Source of the DNA: an uncultured Eubacteriales bacterium
GTDB taxonomy: Bacteria > Bacillota > Clostridia > Christensenellales > UBA1242
Direction: 5' to 3'
Length of the DNA stretch: 9,154 nucleotides
Assembly: GCA_948971535.1 (NCBI GenBank)
Contig: CARFEX010000026.1
Location: 1 to 9,154, forward strand
The position numbers and the translations under genes are program-made. The notes below the pieces were generated by a model. The model searched no databases. It was not told the DNA's origin and was given only the letters and a program-made list of their open reading frames with translations. Below are positions 7,598 through 9,154 of the stretch, one piece after another; within the stretch, counting starts at the first letter, position 1, and the number at the start of each line of letters is the position of its first letter.

Positions 7598-7642
7598 CGT
7601 CAAGTTTTTTTATTTTTTTAATAAAACGGCTTGACTTTTTTA
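7598..7642 (+). terminator. Likely intrinsic terminator of the membrane protein gene
   Basis: GTCAAG (7598-7603) pairs with CTTGAC (7630-7635). A second inner stem can form between TTTTATT (7608-7614) and AATAAAA (7620-7626), with an internal loop between them. A T-rich run follows. The 3' arm contains most of the -35 box of the tRNA promoter (7631-7636), so terminator and promoter share bases. Confidence 0.55.
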
Positions 7643-7659
7643 TTTTTACAACATATACT
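7631..7659 (+). promoter_or_regulatory. Strong sigma-A promoter of the initiator tRNA gene
   Basis: TTGACT (7631-7636) and TATACT (7654-7659), each 5/6 to consensus, are separated by the ideal 17 nt. Transcription should start near 7666, only about 7 nt before the tRNA 5' end at 7673. Confidence 0.85.
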
Positions 7660-7672
7660 AAAAGAGTATTGT

Positions 7673-7749
7673 CGCGGGATAGAGCAGCTCGGAAGCTCGT
7701 CGGGCTCATAACCCGAAGGTCGTTGGTTCAAATCCAACTCCCGCAACCA
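7673..7749 (+). tRNA. Initiator tRNA-fMet (anticodon CAT), CCA encoded
   Basis: This is a complete 77-nt cloverleaf. The acceptor arms are CGCGGGA (7673-7679) and TCCCGCA (7739-7745), with an unpaired C1/A72, the bacterial initiator hallmark that allows formylation and blocks use in elongation. The D stem is GAGC/GCTC. The anticodon stem TCGGG/CCCGA contains the three consecutive G-C pairs required for the P site, and the loop is CTCATAA with anticodon CAT at 7707-7709. The T stem is GTTGG/CCAAC with loop TTCAAAT, followed by A73 and a genomically encoded CCA (7747-7749). It has its own promoter and terminator and is not part of a tRNA cluster. Confidence 0.97.
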
Positions 7750-7757
7750 AATATAAA

Positions 7758-7806
7758 AATCGCTATAACCCTTTATTTTAAAGGAATATAGCGGTTTTTT
7801 ATTTTT
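7758..7806 (+). terminator. Strong intrinsic terminator after the tRNA
   Basis: The outer stem CGCTATA (7761-7767) / TATAGCG (7787-7793) can be extended by AAT against GTT. The inner stem CCTTTA (7770-7775) / TAAAGG (7779-7784) closes a TTT loop. Six Ts, an A and six more Ts follow. Confidence 0.93.
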
Positions 7807-7827
7807 TCACGTATTTTAATAATATCG

Positions 7828-7873
7828 ACACTTTATTACAACTTTTTACTCAAAGTGTGCCAAAAGTGTGCCA
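7828..7873 (+). repeat. Perfect tandem 11-bp repeat with an inverted partial copy
   Basis: AAAGTGTGCCA occurs twice head to tail without a gap (7852-7862 and 7863-7873). The inverse ACACTTT lies at 7828-7834. The tandem pair ends 16 nt before the -35 box of the next promoter. The 11-bp period is close to one helical turn, so it could be a cooperative protein-binding site or the remains of a recombinase site. The rest of 7807-7889 shows nothing else. Confidence 0.6.
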
Positions 7874-7889
7874 TAGTAGCATATTTATT

Positions 7890-7917
7890 TTGAACTTTAT
7901 TATTTTTGTGTTATACT
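7890..7917 (+). promoter_or_regulatory. Extended -10 promoter of the first small orphan gene
   Basis: TTGAAC (7890-7895) and TATACT (7912-7917) are separated by 16 nt, with an extended TG at 7909-7910. Transcription should begin near 7924, giving a 5' leader of about 35 nt. Confidence 0.75.
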
Positions 7918-7944
7918 CTAACTTGATAAAAATATAATTTTTGT

Positions 7945-7951
7945 AAAGGAG
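7945..7951 (+). promoter_or_regulatory. Ribosome binding site pointing to an AUA start
   Basis: AAAGGAG lies at 7945-7951. The codon 6 nt downstream in the open frame is ATA (7958-7960). No ATG, GTG or TTG in this frame lies within normal Shine-Dalgarno distance. The next usual start, TTG at 8000, is 48 nt away. Confidence 0.6.
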
Positions 7952-7957
7952 TTTGAT

Positions 7958-8395
7958 ATATCTACATTTGAAATTATTTTAGTTTGTTTTATTGCTTGGT
8001 TGGGTTTAACTATTACTGGAATATTTGCTTTTTATATCTGCAAAACCAAAATGCAAAATCGTGAATTTTTAGTTCAAAATCATAGAGAACTTTGGACTTT
8101 CTATTATAATAACATGGACGAACTTGAAGAACTATTTAACCCTAATGCAAAAGTAAGAGACTTAACTGAAAAGGAAAGAACATTTGCCACAATGCTCACA
8201 ACTCATGTGGAATGTGCTTTTTCTCTTCGCAAATTTGACCTTGTGATAACAAAAAATAAAGAAGCTGTTAATCTTGACATTGCCTCAACTTATAGTTTAC
8301 CCTTAATGAGAAAATATTGGGAAAGCGCAAAAAAATACCGCTCTAAAAGTTTTGCAAAAGAAATAGACAAATTGATAAAGGAAAAGCAGGATTAA
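7958..8395 (+). CDS. Small single-pass membrane protein, unknown function, probable ATA start
   Basis: From the ATA at 7958 the protein is 145 aa. The first 27 residues form one clear membrane helix (STFEIILVCFIAWLGLTITG then IFAFYIC), followed by Lys-rich KTKMQ and a cytoplasmic helical domain of about 115 residues. The only usual start, TTG at 8000, would give 131 aa, cut the membrane helix in half and leave the good ribosome binding site unused. The soluble part contains LWTFYYNNMDELEELF and, near the end, SLPLMRKYWESAKKYRSKSF. This recalls small membrane-anchored helical families such as DUF4760/DUF6082-type proteins, whose function is unknown; the resemblance is by eye and weak. It has its own promoter and a terminator overlapping its stop, so it is a one-gene unit. 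It may be a pseudogene at the start codon if ATG mutated to ATA. Confidence 0.72.
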   Translation: MSTFEIILVCFIAWLGLTITGIFAFYICKTKMQNREFLVQNHRELWTFYYNNMDELEELFNPNAKVRDLTEKERTFATMLTTHVECAFSLRKFDLVITKNKEAVNLDIASTYSLPLMRKYWESAKKYRSKSFAKEIDKLIKEKQD

Positions 8396-8409
8396 CTTCC
8401 TGTTTTTTT
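8386..8409 (+). terminator. Intrinsic terminator overlapping the stop codon of the small membrane protein gene
   Basis: The stem CAGGA (8387-8391) / TCCTG (8398-8402) can be extended by G-U and A-U pairs. The 6-nt loop contains the TAA (8393-8395), and seven Ts follow (8403-8409). Confidence 0.75.
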
Positions 8410-8474
8410 ATTTTGTTTATAATATTAAAATTCATAGATATAAAAAGTTTTGCTTTTATGGAAAAATTAAATAT

Positions 8475-8503
8475 TTGGTAATTTTAAATAGTTATGCTAT
8501 ACT
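8475..8503 (+). promoter_or_regulatory. Extended -10 promoter of the second small orphan gene
   Basis: TTGGTA (8475-8480) and TATACT (8498-8503) are separated by 17 nt, with the extended element TGC directly before the -10. The start of transcription is expected near 8510. Confidence 0.75.
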
Positions 8504-8536
8504 ACATTTATATAAAAGAATTTTTAGGAGCCGACT

Positions 8537-8959
8537 ATGTTTGGATTTAATTTAAAGGACAGGTGGTACAAAGTTTTAAGTAAAAAATACCTCAATGGAA
8601 AACTTGACTCCCCTTATGATAATTTTTTTTATTATTATAATTTTTTGATCAACAGACCTTACAAAAAGCCTAGCAGTATAGCCAGTCACTTTTATCTATT
8701 CTTCCTTGCAAAAGAAAGGGATGAACTAAGTCAGCTAGACAGCGATTTGTATGCTATTTTGCCAGAAAACATATATGAAAACTTTAGTGATGCTATGGAA
8801 AAATATAATCGTCTTACAGAAGGCATAGATGTCGATAATTTGGAATATGAAGAAGAGGAAGAATTAGTGCAAGCGTTCAAAATCTACGATGACTATGCAA
8901 ACCAAAACTATAAAGTTATGGAAGATATTTTAAGGGATTGTTTAAATAAACTAAAGTAA
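8537..8959 (+). CDS. Small acidic helical protein of unknown function
   Basis: The 140-aa protein begins at an ATG with AGGAG (8526-8530) 6 nt upstream and a good promoter, so it is very likely real and expressed. I do not recognise it. The N-terminal third is basic and aromatic (MFGFNLKDRWYKVLSKKYL, then FFYYYNFL). The middle has SHFYLFFLAKERDELSQL. The last third is strongly acidic (a run EEEEE near residues 105-109) and helical, ending ILRDCLNKLK. There is no signal peptide and no stretch long and hydrophobic enough for a confident membrane helix. It lies between the small membrane protein gene and a convergent XRE regulator gene, with no operon partner. A regulator, adaptor or phage-derived protein are all possible; nothing in the sequence decides. 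Confidence 0.8.
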   Translation: MFGFNLKDRWYKVLSKKYLNGKLDSPYDNFFYYYNFLINRPYKKPSSIASHFYLFFLAKERDELSQLDSDLYAILPENIYENFSDAMEKYNRLTEGIDVDNLEYEEEEELVQAFKIYDDYANQNYKVMEDILRDCLNKLK

Positions 8960-8965
8960 ACAATC
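8936..8965. terminator. Hairpin at the end of the second orphan gene, no T-run
   Basis: GATTGTTTA (8936-8944) and TAAACAATC (8957-8965) form a perfect 9-bp stem with a 12-nt loop. The stop TAA (8957-8959) is in the 3' arm. No T-run follows on either strand, so it is at best a weak terminator between the convergent genes. A separate 12-bp palindrome TAGTTTAAACTA lies at 8973-8984. Confidence 0.4.
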
Positions 8966-8986
8966 ATTAACATAGTTTAAACTAAT

Positions 8987-9154
8987 TTACACTTCTAGAC
9001 CTACTAGATAATCTATTGTAACATTATAAAAGTCAGCAAGTTTCCAAAGCACTTCTATTGGGATTGTTCTTGTTTGGCATTCATACCTTGAATAAACATT
9101 TCTGCGGATATTTAATATATCCGCAAGTTTGGCTTGAGTTAAATTATTATCAAG
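8987..9154 (-). CDS. XRE-family helix-turn-helix regulator, N-terminus outside window
   Basis: On the minus strand a frame is open from the right edge to the TAA at 8989-8987, giving 55 visible residues. The segment NLTQAKLADILNIRRNVYSR covers helices 2 and 3 of a Cro/C1-type DNA-binding domain. The tail IPIEVLWKLADFYNVTIDYL followed by VG is the standard ending of such domains, so the fold is recognised with confidence. Only the first helix and the start are missing at the edge. The stop comes four residues after the fold, so this is the C-terminal end, and the protein could be little more than the domain (about 65-70 aa) unless it has an N-terminal extension. It points toward the second small orphan gene (convergent). 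XRE regulators control phage genes, mobile elements, toxin-antitoxin units or housekeeping genes. The target here is unknown. Confidence 0.88.
   Translation of the reverse strand, partial: LDNNLTQAKLADILNIRRNVYSRYECQTRTIPIEVLWKLADFYNVTIDYLVGLEV

Noticed and set aside
7567..7791. A frame starting at an ATG that overlaps the stop of the membrane protein gene (MRKRKKVKFKRQ...), 74 codons
   Set aside because: It runs through a terminator, a promoter and the whole tRNA-fMet gene and ends in the tRNA terminator. The coding potential is accidental.
7673..7873. Integration site (attL/attR) at the tRNA-fMet 3' end
   Set aside because: The tRNA is intact and I find no second copy of its 3' end downstream in the window, and no integrase gene. 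The nearby 11-bp repeat is not derived from the tRNA sequence.
8000..8395. TTG 8000 as the true start of the small membrane protein
   Set aside because: It would leave the AAAGGAG site and the promoter leader unused, has no ribosome binding site of its own and cuts the membrane helix. It remains possible but less likely than ATA 7958.
8418..8423. A perfect TATAAT at 8418-8423 as an extra promoter
   Set aside because: It lies right behind a terminator T-run, has no acceptable -35 box 16-18 nt upstream and no correctly spaced extended TG. Chance matches are expected in such AT-rich DNA.
8440..8459. Small hairpin ATAAAAAG/CTTTTAT as a terminator or RNA element
   Set aside because: The stem is A-U only apart from one pair and needs a bulge, and no T-run follows.
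1..9154. CRISPR arrays, insertion sequences, riboswitches or defence systems
   Set aside because: I looked for repeated spacer-like units, transposase motifs, terminal inverted repeats and conserved leader structures and saw none. The region is mostly core translation genes plus a few small orphans.

Overview
The window looks like chromosomal DNA from an AT-rich, low-GC Gram-positive bacterium of the Clostridia/Bacillota type. By eye it is about one third G+C. The main evidence is the block mini-RNase III, rlmB and a SigH-type sigma factor, a Bacillota arrangement. Supporting signs are purine-rich Shine-Dalgarno sites, near-consensus sigma-A promoters and a tRNA gene with an encoded CCA. TGG is used for Trp and TGA ends a gene, so the standard bacterial code applies. 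I cannot name a species.

Left part (1-6812): all genes are on the + strand and tightly packed, with gaps of 0-24 nt or short overlaps. A long lysine-rich helical protein of unknown function, cut by the window edge, is followed by ychF (ribosome-associated ATPase), mrnC (23S rRNA maturation), rlmB (23S rRNA 2'-O-methylation), a sigH-like sigma factor and a divergent methionyl-tRNA-synthetase-like protein. A hairpin plus U-run overlapping the last stop codon ends the block. I see no terminator or strong promoter inside, so it is probably one operon with a ribosome and translation theme plus a transcription regulator.

Middle part (6813-7806): an approximately eight-helix membrane protein, possibly distantly YhhN-like, follows with its own weak promoter. 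Next comes a stand-alone initiator tRNA(fMet) with a near-consensus promoter and a strong intrinsic terminator.

Right part (7807-9154): this has an accessory character. It starts with a perfect tandem 11-bp repeat with an inverted partner, upstream of an extended -10 promoter. Two short orphan genes follow, each with its own promoter. The first is a single-pass membrane protein that appears to start at AUA. The last gene, convergent and cut by the right edge, is an XRE-type helix-turn-helix regulator.

I do not see a clear undescribed multi-gene system such as a defence island, CRISPR array or biosynthetic cluster. The best leads are the synthetase-like protein with altered signature and substrate-pocket positions, the apparent AUA start, the AAAGTGTGCCA repeat, and the recurrence of terminator-like hairpins overlapping stop codons.
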